A program made the translations under genes and the position numbers. Below, one piece after another: positions 1 through 6,214 of a DNA stretch of 7,289 bases. Below the pieces are notes generated by a model. That model searched no databases. It was not told the DNA's origin and saw nothing but the letters and a program-made list of their open reading frames with translations. Within the stretch, counting starts at the first letter, position 1. The number at the start of each line of letters is the position of its first letter. The stretch comes from an uncultured Bacillota bacterium (lineage in GTDB: Bacteria > Bacillota > Clostridia > Peptostreptococcales > Anaerovoracaceae): the NCBI GenBank assembly GCA_946545145.1, contig CAMNNG010000060.1, positions 1-7,289 on the forward strand, written 5' to 3'.

Positions 1-1225
1 CAAGAGCGTCCGCCCTCATCGTGAATCCGCAAGCGCCCTGGTGACCGCCGAATTTTTCGAAGAGGTCTGCGCATGTGCTAAGGACGGCGTGTATATCGAT
101 GCCGTCTACGCTCCTTCCCGTTCCCTTCAGTTTGCCGCCGTTATCTGTGACGATGACGACGGGCCTTGAGAATTCTTCTTTGAGCTTTCCGGCGACGATG
201 CCGGCGACGCCTTCATGCACATCCGCGTGGATAATGGGGAAAAGGCTGCCCGGGCACTGGACCTCTGCAAGCGCTATGCACTCTTTGAAGGCAGCGTCCT
301 GAAGCCTCTTTCTTTCAGTGTTGTTCGAAGCCGTCTCGCGCGCGAGCTCGAAGGCCTCTGCCTCATCCGAACTGGAAAGGAGGCTGACGCCGATGTCCGC
401 CCTCTTCATCCTTCCGTTCGCGTTGATATTGGGAACTATCCCGAAGGCCACATTCATGGATGTGACCGTCTCCTGCTTCATGGAAATCGCGCCGAGAAGT
501 GCGCTGAGGCCGGGCCTCTTCGTCTTTCTGATCCTGTCTATGCCGTACTTCGCAAGCGTCCTGTTCTCATCGACGAGGGGAACGATGTCTCCGATCGTCG
601 CCGTGCCTACGATGTCCAGCGAATCGAGGATGACTGACCTGTCGAAGCCCAGCGTCCTCTGCAGGGCCTGAGTAAGCTTGTAAGCGACTCCGCATCCGCA
701 GAGCCCCTTGAACGGGTATCCGCATCCCTCCTGCTTCGGATCGAGCATCACGCAGTCCGGCGTCCTTTCAGGAACTATGTGGTGGTCGGTCACTATGACC
801 TGCATCCCGAGCTTCTTTGCGTAAGCGACCTCGTCAGCAGACGAGCATCCGCAGTCGACAGTGATCATGAGATCAGTGCCCATGTCGGCTACCCTCTTCA
901 CGGTGTCCATGCTGAGGCCGTAGCCGTCCGTGAACCTGGACGGGATGAAATATGAGATCCTCTCCCTGTCCATGAACTGCGAAAACGCGTATAAAAGCAA
1001 TGTGACGGATGTTACGCCGTCACAATCATAATCGCCGTAAATGCAGACGCGCTGCTTTTTCTCTGCCGCGGATGTGATCATCTCCACGGCCTCTGCCATG
1101 CCCTTCATCAGGAACGGATCGTATGTCCGCTGCGGACGGGGCGACAGATATTCTTCTACGTCTTCCTCAAGAGTTATTCCTCTGCTCCTGAGGATGTCCT
1201 TGACTACTTTGTTCAGTTCTTTCAT
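1..1225 (-). CDS. recJ: Single-stranded-DNA-specific exonuclease RecJ (3' end of gene outside window)
   Basis: RecJ degrades single-stranded DNA 5' to 3' in recombinational, mismatch and base-excision repair, in the cytoplasm. I read 408 residues from the minus strand. The DHH phosphoesterase core is clear: DYDCDG at residues 65-70 (metal-binding Asp), VDCG at 123-126, and VTDHH at 145-149. The later motifs are also present: HEGVAGIVAGKL at 337-348, GTGRS at 368-372, and the DHHA1 motif GGHQGACGFT at 393-402. The C-terminal OB-fold region lies beyond position 1, so the gene is cut by the window and not broken. The ATG at 1225-1223 is the first in-frame start after an in-frame TAG that is also the stop codon of the upstream M23 gene. 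AGGA lies about 13 bases upstream, a rather long spacing. The 15-base gap to the M23 gene suggests co-transcription with ftsEX. Family identity is secure; cold confirmation would only refine the lineage. Confidence 0.96.
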   Translation of the reverse strand, partial: MKELNKVVKDILRSRGITLEEDVEEYLSPRPQRTYDPFLMKGMAEAVEMITSAAEKKQRVCIYGDYDCDGVTSVTLLLYAFSQFMDRERISYFIPSRFTDGYGLSMDTVKRVADMGTDLMITVDCGCSSADEVAYAKKLGMQVIVTDHHIVPERTPDCVMLDPKQEGCGYPFKGLCGCGVAYKLTQALQRTLGFDRSVILDSLDIVGTATIGDIVPLVDENRTLAKYGIDRIRKTKRPGLSALLGAISMKQETVTSMNVAFGIVPNINANGRMKRADIGVSLLSSSDEAEAFELARETASNNTERKRLQDAAFKECIALAEVQCPGSLFPIIHADVHEGVAGIVAGKLKEEFSRPVVIVTDNGGKLKGTGRSVDGIDIHAVLSTCADLFEKFGGHQGACGFTMRADAL

Positions 1226-1240
1226 TACCGGTGATATATC

Positions 1241-2359
1241 CTATAAATAATTCCTGGGGTTGACGGGGCTGCCGTTGACTCTGACCTCGAAGTGGCAGTG
1301 TACGCCCGTCGAAGCTCCGGTGCTCCCTGCGAGAGCAATTGTATCTCCTCTGTTGACATGCTGGCCGTAAGAGACGCACAGGCTGCTGTTGTGACCGTAA
1401 AGCGTCGATATGCCGCCGCCGTGCGATATCATTACGTAATTGCCGTATCCTCCCGACATCGAAGCCGCCTCGATAACGGTGCCGCTGCTGGCCGCCTTGA
1501 TGGGCGTTCCGTAGCTGCACGGGATATCCATTCCGCTGTGGAGCTCTCTGCATCTGTGTACAGGGCAGAATCTCCATCCGTACTCCGAGGATACGCCGTA
1601 TGAGCCCGGCACAGGCCATCCCATGACCCCGCCGCCGTAGGACTGTCCACCCGTATTCGAATGGGCCCTCGCCTTCTCGGCTATGGCGGCCGCCTGAGCG
1701 TTCAGTTCATGAAGATCCGATTCGAGTTCTTCATTGCTCTCAGCGACCTGGGCCACTTTCTTTTCAAGCTGTCCCTGATCGGCTGCCAGCTCTGTCTTTT
1801 TGGTATTGAGCTGTTCCTGCTGGAGCTCGAGCGCCTTTTCAGCGTCTTCTACTTTCTCTTTTTTCGTTTTGAGTTTTTTGTACTGGTTCTTGAGTGAGGC
1901 TACGACCTTCTTGTCGTTCGAATAGATATGCTTGACCATATCCACATTGCTCAGAAGCTCTGTGACATCGCCCGAGTCAAGGACGACATCGATGAATCCG
2001 ATAGATCCGGATTTGTAGATGTTCCTGAGCCTGCCGTTGAGGTCGTCTTCGCCCTTCTTCAGTTTCGTTTTGCTCTTCTTGACGTCCTTTTTCAGCTGGA
2101 CGATCTTCGCCTTCGTCTCCGCTATCCTCGTCGTAAGCTCTGCGATATCGCCCTCGAGCCCTTCTATCTTGTCCTGAAGATCGGAGATCTGACCGTTCAG
2201 TTCTTCTTCCTGTTTGCGTCCTTCTTCAAGCTGCTTTTCCTTGATGTTGATCTTCTTGTTGATCTCGCTCTTTGAAGTAGCAAAAGCCGGCGCAGCGCAG
2301 GACAGCGCGAGCACCGCCGTTAGTATGAATGCCAGTATCTTTCCTTTTGATCCCATCAT
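1241..2359 (-). CDS. Secreted coiled-coil M23 (LytM-type) peptidoglycan hydrolase, likely FtsEX-controlled
   Basis: This is a predicted zinc endopeptidase that cuts cell-wall cross-links outside the membrane. The 372 residues start with a signal peptide (basic start, hydrophobic 8-23, probable cleavage after APAFA at residue 27). Two long Lys/Glu-rich coiled-coil stretches follow, roughly 30-110 and 145-230. Between them is an RLRNIYKSGS segment at 110-119, typical of PcsB/CwlO-like proteins. A Gly/Ser linker (about 234-247) leads to the M23 domain (248-372). All catalytic residues are present: zinc ligands H274, D278 and H356, plus H323 (LYGH) and H354. The start ATGATG follows AAGGGG by about 8 bases. 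The gene lies 43 bases after ftsX, the usual place for the hydrolase activated by FtsEX; in EnvC and PcsB the coiled coil docks on the FtsX outer domain. That partnership is inferred here. An oddity is five cysteines in the catalytic domain. C21 is a poor lipobox match, so a lipoprotein is less likely. Confidence 0.93.
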   Translation of the reverse strand: MMGSKGKILAFILTAVLALSCAAPAFATSKSEINKKINIKEKQLEEGRKQEEELNGQISDLQDKIEGLEGDIAELTTRIAETKAKIVQLKKDVKKSKTKLKKGEDDLNGRLRNIYKSGSIGFIDVVLDSGDVTELLSNVDMVKHIYSNDKKVVASLKNQYKKLKTKKEKVEDAEKALELQQEQLNTKKTELAADQGQLEKKVAQVAESNEELESDLHELNAQAAAIAEKARAHSNTGGQSYGGGVMGWPVPGSYGVSSEYGWRFCPVHRCRELHSGMDIPCSYGTPIKAASSGTVIEAASMSGGYGNYVMISHGGGISTLYGHNSSLCVSYGQHVNRGDTIALAGSTGASTGVHCHFEVRVNGSPVNPRNYL

Positions 2360-2402
2360 CGTAGATTCCCCTTCCGGTTCCTGTATTTCTAATGATATCA
2401 GA

Positions 2403-3290
2403 TCAGGTGTCCAAAAATCTTCTCATTGAGATGATGCTTCCCCATGCTCCTATGCTGATGCCCAGCGCAAGGAATATCCACAGGAGGTTGAGAGCCATGA
2501 ACTTCACGGGCACCATCGGTATGGACATCACCTGGATGATGCCGCTTTCCAGAATGTCAGCAGCCTTCCAGTAAGCAGCCGCGACTATGCCCGCGGACAG
2601 AGCGGCCGAAAGGCCTCCGATCCAGATCCCCTCGAAGAGGAACGGGCCGCGGATGAACCAGTTCGTCGCCCCGACGTATTTCATGATGCTGATCTCCTCG
2701 GATCGGTTCAGCACCGTAAGTTTTATCGTGTTCGACACCACAACGATGGATATTATGATGAGGAAGGCAATGATCACGAGGCCCGCGATCTGTATGCCGT
2801 TCGTCACCTTCACCAGCTTGTCAACGGTGTCTTTGTAATATCTGATGTCTTCTATCCCGGCCAGGTTCTTCGCCTGCTCGGCCACCGCGTCAGAGCCTTC
2901 GAGGTCCTTCACGGTTATTATCAGTGAATTGGGAAGCGGGTTGTTCTTCAGCGAATCAAGAAGATATCCGCTGTCTCCCCATCTCTTCTTCAGGACCTCC
3001 ATGGCCTGCGCCTTCGATCTGTATTCGACCTTCTCGACGTTGTCCCATGCGGCGACCTCGGTCTGCGCCTTCTTAATGTCCGCCTCCTTGGTCTCGTCCA
3101 GGTAGAAGACCTCTATGGTATTGTAGTCGTCCCTTATGCTCTCGGCCGCCATATTGATATTGACGACGAGGATGAAAAACAGGCCGAGTATCAGCAGCAT
3201 CGCCGTTATCGCGAACACCGATGCGACCGTCATCGCCTTGTTTCTGTTCATCTGTTTGAACGCCTGTGATATCGTGTATGCAAGTCTCAT
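2403..3290 (-). CDS. ftsX: Cell division membrane protein FtsX
   Basis: FtsX is the membrane subunit of the FtsEX complex. It passes ATP-driven conformational change from FtsE to cell-wall hydrolases outside the cell and transports no known substrate. The 295 residues, near the family's usual length, show four membrane segments at about 22-45, 167-194, 217-240 and 266-288. A large outer domain (46-165) lies between the first two. The family motif NPLPNS is at 117-122, and a strongly conserved stretch, MKYVGATNWFIRGPFLFEG, spans 203-221 before the third segment. The start ATG lies 3 bases after the ftsE stop. Its GGAGG ribosome site is inside the last ftsE codons, so translation of the two genes is probably coupled. 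The next gene is the M23 hydrolase, the expected partner of the outer domain. Confidence 0.96.
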   Translation of the reverse strand: MRLAYTISQAFKQMNRNKAMTVASVFAITAMLLILGLFFILVVNINMAAESIRDDYNTIEVFYLDETKEADIKKAQTEVAAWDNVEKVEYRSKAQAMEVLKKRWGDSGYLLDSLKNNPLPNSLIITVKDLEGSDAVAEQAKNLAGIEDIRYYKDTVDKLVKVTNGIQIAGLVIIAFLIIISIVVVSNTIKLTVLNRSEEISIMKYVGATNWFIRGPFLFEGIWIGGLSAALSAGIVAAAYWKAADILESGIIQVMSIPMVPVKFMALNLLWIFLALGISIGAWGSIISMRRFLDT

Positions 3291-3293
3291 ATC

Positions 3294-4055
3294 TCAGTCA
3301 AGTCCTCCGCTCGTCCAGTCGAAAACGAATTCTTCCTCTTCTTCGCCGCCTTCGGCTTCTTCTTTGTTTTCTTCAGCGTTCTTCGTCTCGTAGGAGCCGA
3401 CGGCGTCTCCGGTGATCTGTCCGTTCTCAAGAGAGATGACGCGCTTGTTCATCCTGTCTACTATGTCCTTCGCGTGCGTGACCATCAGGACCGTCGTGCC
3501 CTTTTCATTGATCATCTCGAGAAGGCGCATTATCTCCCACGCCGTGTCCGGATCGAGATTTCCCGTAGGCTCGTCGGCGATCAGAACGTCCGGCGCGTTG
3601 ATTATGGCGCGCGCTATGGCTACTCTCTGCTGCTCACCGGCGGAAAGCTCCGAAGGATACTTTTTGACATATTCCTCTATGCCCATCAGTCCGAGGACAG
3701 CCGGCACCCTCTCCTTGATCTCCCGCCTCTTCTGGTGCGTGATCTCCATCGCGAATGCGACGTTCTCGTAGACCGTCTTGTGCTCGAGGAGCCTGAAGTC
3801 CTGGAACACTATGCCGACGTTCCTTCTGTGAGCCGGTATCAGACGGCTGGTAAGCTTCGTGACCTCACGGCCGTTGACGAGGATGCTGCCGCTGTCAGCG
3901 TCTATCTCTTTGAGGATGAGCTTGATCAGCGTCGACTTTCCGGCGCCGCTGGGCCCAACCAAAAAGACGAATTCACCCCTGTCGATGTGAAGGCTCACAT
4001 CGTTCAGACCGATATTCGTCTTATAATATTTCGTAACATGATCGAATGTTATCAT
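3294..4055 (-). CDS. ftsE: Cell division ATP-binding protein FtsE, with acidic C-terminal tail
   Basis: FtsE is the cytoplasmic ABC ATPase that powers FtsX. The complete set of ABC motifs is visible: Walker A GPSGAGKST at 34-42, Q-loop Q85 in FQDFRLL, signature LSAGEQQR at 137-144, Walker B VLIADEP at 157-163, D-loop NLD at 166-168, and switch His H194. The FQDFRLL stretch is typical of FtsE as opposed to other ABC ATPases. The ABC core ends near residue 221. About 32 further residues follow, rich in Glu (five in a row at 238-242) and ending FVFDWTSGGLD. Many FtsE proteins are about 220-230 residues, so this tail is an extension. The ATG is the first in-frame start after an in-frame TAG. Purine-rich AAGGGA lies about 13 bases upstream, a long spacing. 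It is the first gene of its unit, directly behind a strong predicted promoter. Confidence 0.96.
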   Translation of the reverse strand: MITFDHVTKYYKTNIGLNDVSLHIDRGEFVFLVGPSGAGKSTLIKLILKEIDADSGSILVNGREVTKLTSRLIPAHRRNVGIVFQDFRLLEHKTVYENVAFAMEITHQKRREIKERVPAVLGLMGIEEYVKKYPSELSAGEQQRVAIARAIINAPDVLIADEPTGNLDPDTAWEIMRLLEMINEKGTTVLMVTHAKDIVDRMNKRVISLENGQITGDAVGSYETKNAEENKEEAEGGEEEEEFVFDWTSGGLD

Positions 4056-4091
4056 ATTCTATCTGCTATCCCTTCTCCCTTCCTTTAATGG

Positions 4092-4120
4092 ATTATAGCA
4101 CTAAAACTTGTATGTTTCAA
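4092..4120 (-). promoter_or_regulatory. Predicted vegetative promoter of the ftsE-ftsX-M23-recJ unit
   Basis: On the minus strand, TTGAAA (4120-4115) and TATAAT (4097-4092) are separated by exactly 17 bases. A TG one base before the -10 adds an extended -10 element. This nearly matches the housekeeping sigma-70/sigma-A consensus. Transcription would start near 4085 and give a leader of about 30 nucleotides to the ftsE ATG at 4055. The leader contains only purine-rich ribosome-site-like sequence. The call rests on consensus matching; start-site data would settle it. Confidence 0.8.
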
Positions 4121-4132
4121 TCAACTTGCCCT

Positions 4133-4143
4133 TATACTTTCCG
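4133..4143 (+). repeat. Direct repeat copy 1 (TATACTTTCCG), upstream of the ftsE -35
   Basis: This 11-base sequence recurs without mismatch at 4223-4233, exactly 90 bases away. A similar ATATG follows both copies at nearly the same distance. This copy begins 12 bases beyond the outer edge of the ftsE -35 box, a typical place for a bound regulator. It contains TATACT, so it could instead be a second plus-strand -10 box, but the only -35-like TTGTAT is 19 bases upstream. A binding role is inference. Confidence 0.5.
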
Positions 4144-4187
4144 CAATATGTCGGGCTTGTGAAAAGACGCCCCCGGCCCGCCTCCCT

Positions 4188-4217
4188 GAGCCCTTTTTGT
4201 TCCCTAAAAAGCGGCTC
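4188..4217. promoter_or_regulatory. Bulged inverted repeat in the -35 region of the WYL regulator gene
   Basis: GAGCCCTTTTT (4188-4198) pairs with AAAAAG plus GGCTC (4206-4217), giving 11 complementary pairs with a single bulged C at 4212 and a 7-base loop. It is not followed by a T-run on either strand, so it is not a typical rho-independent terminator. It lies where the -35 of the regulator gene should be, ending 2 bases before the extended -10. It may be a protein-binding operator. Function is inferred from position and symmetry only. Confidence 0.45.
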
Positions 4218-4219
4218 CG

Positions 4220-4228
4220 TGATATACT
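4220..4228 (+). promoter_or_regulatory. Predicted extended -10 promoter of the WYL regulator gene
   Basis: TGATATACT carries the extended -10 TG followed by TATACT at 4223-4228, which is 30 bases before the ATG. No good -35 is seen: TTCCCT at 4200-4205 has 17-base spacing but fits poorly, and TTGTTC at 4197-4202 is 20 bases away. Extended -10 promoters often lack a -35, and a regulated promoter may depend on an activator. The leader would be about 20-25 nucleotides. Confidence 0.5.
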
Positions 4229-4240
4229 TTCCGTGTATAT
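4222..4240. promoter_or_regulatory. Candidate operator: dyad ATATAC-N7-GTATAT over the WYL gene -10 and start site
   Basis: Two perfect 6-base arms, ATATAC (4222-4227) and GTATAT (4235-4240), flank a 7-base spacer. The 19-base element covers the -10 box and the probable transcription start, the classic position for a repressor that blocks RNA polymerase. The left half and spacer form copy 2 of the direct repeat. Autoregulation by the downstream HTH-WYL protein is a plausible inference. The arms are AT-rich, so chance symmetry near a -10 box is possible. Confidence 0.4.
4223..4233 (+). repeat. Direct repeat copy 2 (TATACTTTCCG), overlapping the WYL gene -10
   Basis: This is identical over 11 bases to copy 1 at 4133-4143. 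This copy includes the -10 box of the regulator gene and the left half of the ATATAC-N7-GTATAT dyad. The right half of the dyad is not preserved at copy 1. A shared protein site at both divergent promoters is one explanation; duplicated promoter sequence is another. Confidence 0.5.
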
Positions 4241-4258
4241 GGACAGAGGAGGAAGCCG

Positions 4259-5245
4259 ATGGCAAAAGCACAGAACCAGAAGTCGAAAATACTGTATCTC
4301 ATGCAGATATTCCTTGAGGAGACCGATGAGGAGCACGGCCTCACGATGCCGCAGCTCATCGCGAAGCTTGAAGCTTACGGTATCTCAGTAAGCAGAAAGA
4401 CCCTCTACACCGACATCGCCGATCTGTCCGACTTCGGCATAGACATAATCGGCGAAAAAGTCGGCCGCGAATACATCTATTACGCCGCTTCCAGAACGTT
4501 CGAGCTTGCCGAGCTCAAGCTTCTTGTAGATTCTGTCCAGGCGGCGAAGTTCATATCCGAAAAGAAGTCCCGCGAGCTCATCAAAAAGCTCAGCACCCTC
4601 GCCAGCCGCCACGAGGCGAAGCAGCTTACCCGTCAGGTCATAATAAGCGGCCGCGTCAAGACGATGAACGAAAGCGTCTACTACGGCGTCGACAAGCTCC
4701 ATCAGGCCATCAACGAAGACAGGAAGATAACCTTCAAGTACTTCCAGTGGAACATGGACAAGGAGCCGGAGCTCCGCCACGGAGGAAAGACGTATACCGT
4801 CAGTCCGTGGAGCCTGATATGGGACGATGAATACTATTACCTCGTCGCTTACGATGAAGAAGCCGGGAAGATCAAGCACTACCGCGTGGACAAGATGCAG
4901 AATATCGCCCGCACGGATGAAGCCAGAGCCGGCCAGGAGGAATTCGAATCCTTCAACGTATCGACCTATTCGAAGCAGCTCTTCGGCATGTTCGGAGGAG
5001 AGGTCAGGAAGATCACCCTCGAGTGCAAAAAGGAGGCAGCCGGCATCATCATAGACAGATTCGGGAAAGACGTCATCATGCAGAAGATATCCGATGACAG
5101 CTTCATCTGCGTCGTCGATGTCGCCGTCAGCCGTCAGTTCGAAGGATGGCTCTTCTCGCTTTCTGATATAGTAAAAATCACCGCACCTGCCGATGTGGCT
5201 GATGCGGTGAAAAAAGATGCTATGTCTTTTGCTTCGCGTTTCTGA
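4259..5245 (+). CDS. HTH / WYL-domain transcriptional regulator
   Basis: This is a cytoplasmic DNA-binding regulator of the DeoR-like helix-turn-helix plus WYL plus WCX family. WYL domains sense ligands, often nucleic acids or nucleotides, and change DNA binding. In the 328 residues, an N-terminal winged helix-turn-helix spans about 8-75, with a recognition-helix-like SVSRKTLYTDIADL at 43-56. The WYL domain is about 138-215: VSPWSLIWDDEYYYLVAY at 181-198 holds the name motif in the variant form Y-Y-L at 193-195, and HYRVDKM at 207-213 carries the conserved Arg. The WCX-like C-terminal domain is about 240-325. The start is set by GGAGG 6 bases before the ATG. It is divergent from ftsE and convergent with the transketolase genes, so its target cannot be read from an operon. 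The repeats in its promoter suggest autoregulation. Ligand and regulon are unknown. WYL proteins occur near defence genes elsewhere, but none are visible here. Confidence 0.9.
   Translation: MAKAQNQKSKILYLMQIFLEETDEEHGLTMPQLIAKLEAYGISVSRKTLYTDIADLSDFGIDIIGEKVGREYIYYAASRTFELAELKLLVDSVQAAKFISEKKSRELIKKLSTLASRHEAKQLTRQVIISGRVKTMNESVYYGVDKLHQAINEDRKITFKYFQWNMDKEPELRHGGKTYTVSPWSLIWDDEYYYLVAYDEEAGKIKHYRVDKMQNIARTDEARAGQEEFESFNVSTYSKQLFGMFGGEVRKITLECKKEAAGIIIDRFGKDVIMQKISDDSFICVVDVAVSRQFEGWLFSLSDIVKITAPADVADAVKKDAMSFASRF
5173..5209 (-). terminator. Predicted rho-independent terminator for the transketolase unit, inside the WYL gene
   Basis: On the minus strand, CACCGCA (5209-5203) pairs with TGCGGTG (5185-5179). 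A U-G wobble, a C-G pair, one A-A mismatch and GCC/GGC extend the stem to a 5-base loop, ACATC (5196-5192). The stem is followed by A and five T (5177-5173). It starts about 60 bases past the stop codon of the transketolase C-subunit gene and lies wholly within the last codons of the convergent regulator gene. No equivalent plus-strand T-run follows the stem. No clear terminator for the regulator gene itself was seen. Confidence 0.65.
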
Positions 5246-5269
5246 TCCGCTTACTGCTTACTCAAAACG

Positions 5270-6214
5270 CTATTTCTGAAGTACGCTCTCTGCCGCGGCA
5301 ACGATGTCAGCGGCCGTCATGTGGTACTCTTTTTTGAGTTCATCCGGTTTGCCGGAGCTTCCGAACGTATCGAGCTGTCCGACCATGCGCACCTTGACCG
5401 GGCACTCTTCAGCCGTCACTTCGCAGACCGCGCTTCCGAGTCCTCCGATGACCGAATGCTCTTCGGCCGTAACGATGGCTCCCGTCTCTTTCGCTGCTTT
5501 CACTATCGCCTCTGTGTCGAGCGGCTTGATCGTGTGCATGTCGATGATGCGGGCTTCGATGCCCTGTCCTTCGAGGATGTCTGCCGCCTCAAGAGCGTCG
5601 GCTACCATGATGCCTGTAGCTATGATAGTTACGTCCGAGCCCTCTCTCAGGGTCTTCGCCCTGCCGATCTCGAAGTCTTCGTCCTCGCCGTATACGATGG
5701 GCACGGCCGCTCTTCCGAGCCTTACGTAAGCCGGTCCGTCCATCTCAACGACCTTTTCTATCAGTTTTTCAGCCGATACTCCGTCCGACGGGTTGATGAC
5801 CGTCATGCCCGGTATCGTTCTCATGAGAGCTATGTCCTCGAACGTCTGGTGGCTGGCTCCGTCTTCGCCTACTGTGATGCCGGCGTGCGTAGCGCATACC
5901 TTGACGTTTGCTCCTGTATATCCTATTGAGTTTCTGATTATCTCAAAAGCTCTTCCCGCCGCGAACATCGCGAACGTGCTGGCGCATACGACCTTGCCGG
6001 ACAGAGCGAGGCCTGCGGCCGCTCCGTACATATCCTGCTCGGCTATGCCCATGTTGAAGAATCTTTCGGGGAATACTTTTTTGAATTCGCCTGTCTTTGT
6101 CGATCCGGAAAGGTCAGCGTCCATTACGACGAGGTCCTTGTTCGTTTCTCCGAGTTTGACGAGCGTCTTTCCGTAGGCTTCTCTCGTTGCCATCTTCTTA
6201 ACATCTTCTGCCAT
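5270..6214 (-). CDS. Transketolase, C-terminal subunit
   Basis: This is the second half of a split transketolase. The enzyme moves two-carbon ketol units between sugar phosphates in the non-oxidative pentose phosphate pathway, using thiamine diphosphate (TPP). This subunit supplies the pyrimidine-binding and C-terminal domains. The catalytic Glu lies in MGIAEQDM (Glu at 59 counted from the chosen ATG). The substrate/cofactor His residues are in THAGITVGEDGASHQ at about 109-123. The C-terminal transketolase domain begins near 185 (GSDVTIIATG) and includes EEHSVIGGLGSAV. The length of 314 residues is usual for the split form. A GTG directly before the ATG is a possible alternative start (end 6217). 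The ATG is preferred because GGAGGTGA lies 6 bases before it. The ATG shares one base with the stop of the N-subunit gene (TGATG), consistent with coupled 1:1 synthesis. DXP synthase was considered, but it is normally a single chain. Confidence 0.95.
   Translation of the reverse strand: MAEDVKKMATREAYGKTLVKLGETNKDLVVMDADLSGSTKTGEFKKVFPERFFNMGIAEQDMYGAAAGLALSGKVVCASTFAMFAAGRAFEIIRNSIGYTGANVKVCATHAGITVGEDGASHQTFEDIALMRTIPGMTVINPSDGVSAEKLIEKVVEMDGPAYVRLGRAAVPIVYGEDEDFEIGRAKTLREGSDVTIIATGIMVADALEAADILEGQGIEARIIDMHTIKPLDTEAIVKAAKETGAIVTAEEHSVIGGLGSAVCEVTAEECPVKVRMVGQLDTFGSSGKPDELKKEYHMTAADIVAAAESVLQK

Noticed and set aside
215..637. Overlapping plus-strand open frames of 140 and 117 residues (from 215 and 318)
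   Set aside because: Both are antisense to recJ, whose minus-strand frame carries all DHH family motifs in this region.
1661..2275. Plus-strand frames rich in Leu and Phe that look like small membrane proteins
   Set aside because: They are antisense to the Lys/Glu-rich coiled coil of the M23 protein. Complements of Lys and Glu codons give Phe and Leu, so the hydrophobicity is an artefact.
3474..4088. A 204-residue plus-strand open frame opposite ftsE
   Set aside because: It is antisense to a complete ABC ATPase and has no motif or plausible ribosome site.
4188..4217. The inverted repeat as a transcription terminator
   Set aside because: No T-run follows the stem on either strand, and it sits in a core promoter rather than behind a gene.
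4385..4879. A 164-residue open frame on the minus strand opposite the WYL gene
   Set aside because: It lies wholly within a clear HTH-WYL gene, has no recognisable domain, and is explained by the GC-rich codon pattern of the real gene on the other strand.
4259..5245. The WYL regulator as the marker of a defence island
   Set aside because: WYL proteins do accompany defence systems elsewhere, but every neighbour visible here is a housekeeping gene.
5304..5929. Plus-strand frames of 141 and 202 residues opposite the transketolase C subunit
   Set aside because: These are shadows of a strongly conserved enzyme gene, with no domain seen.
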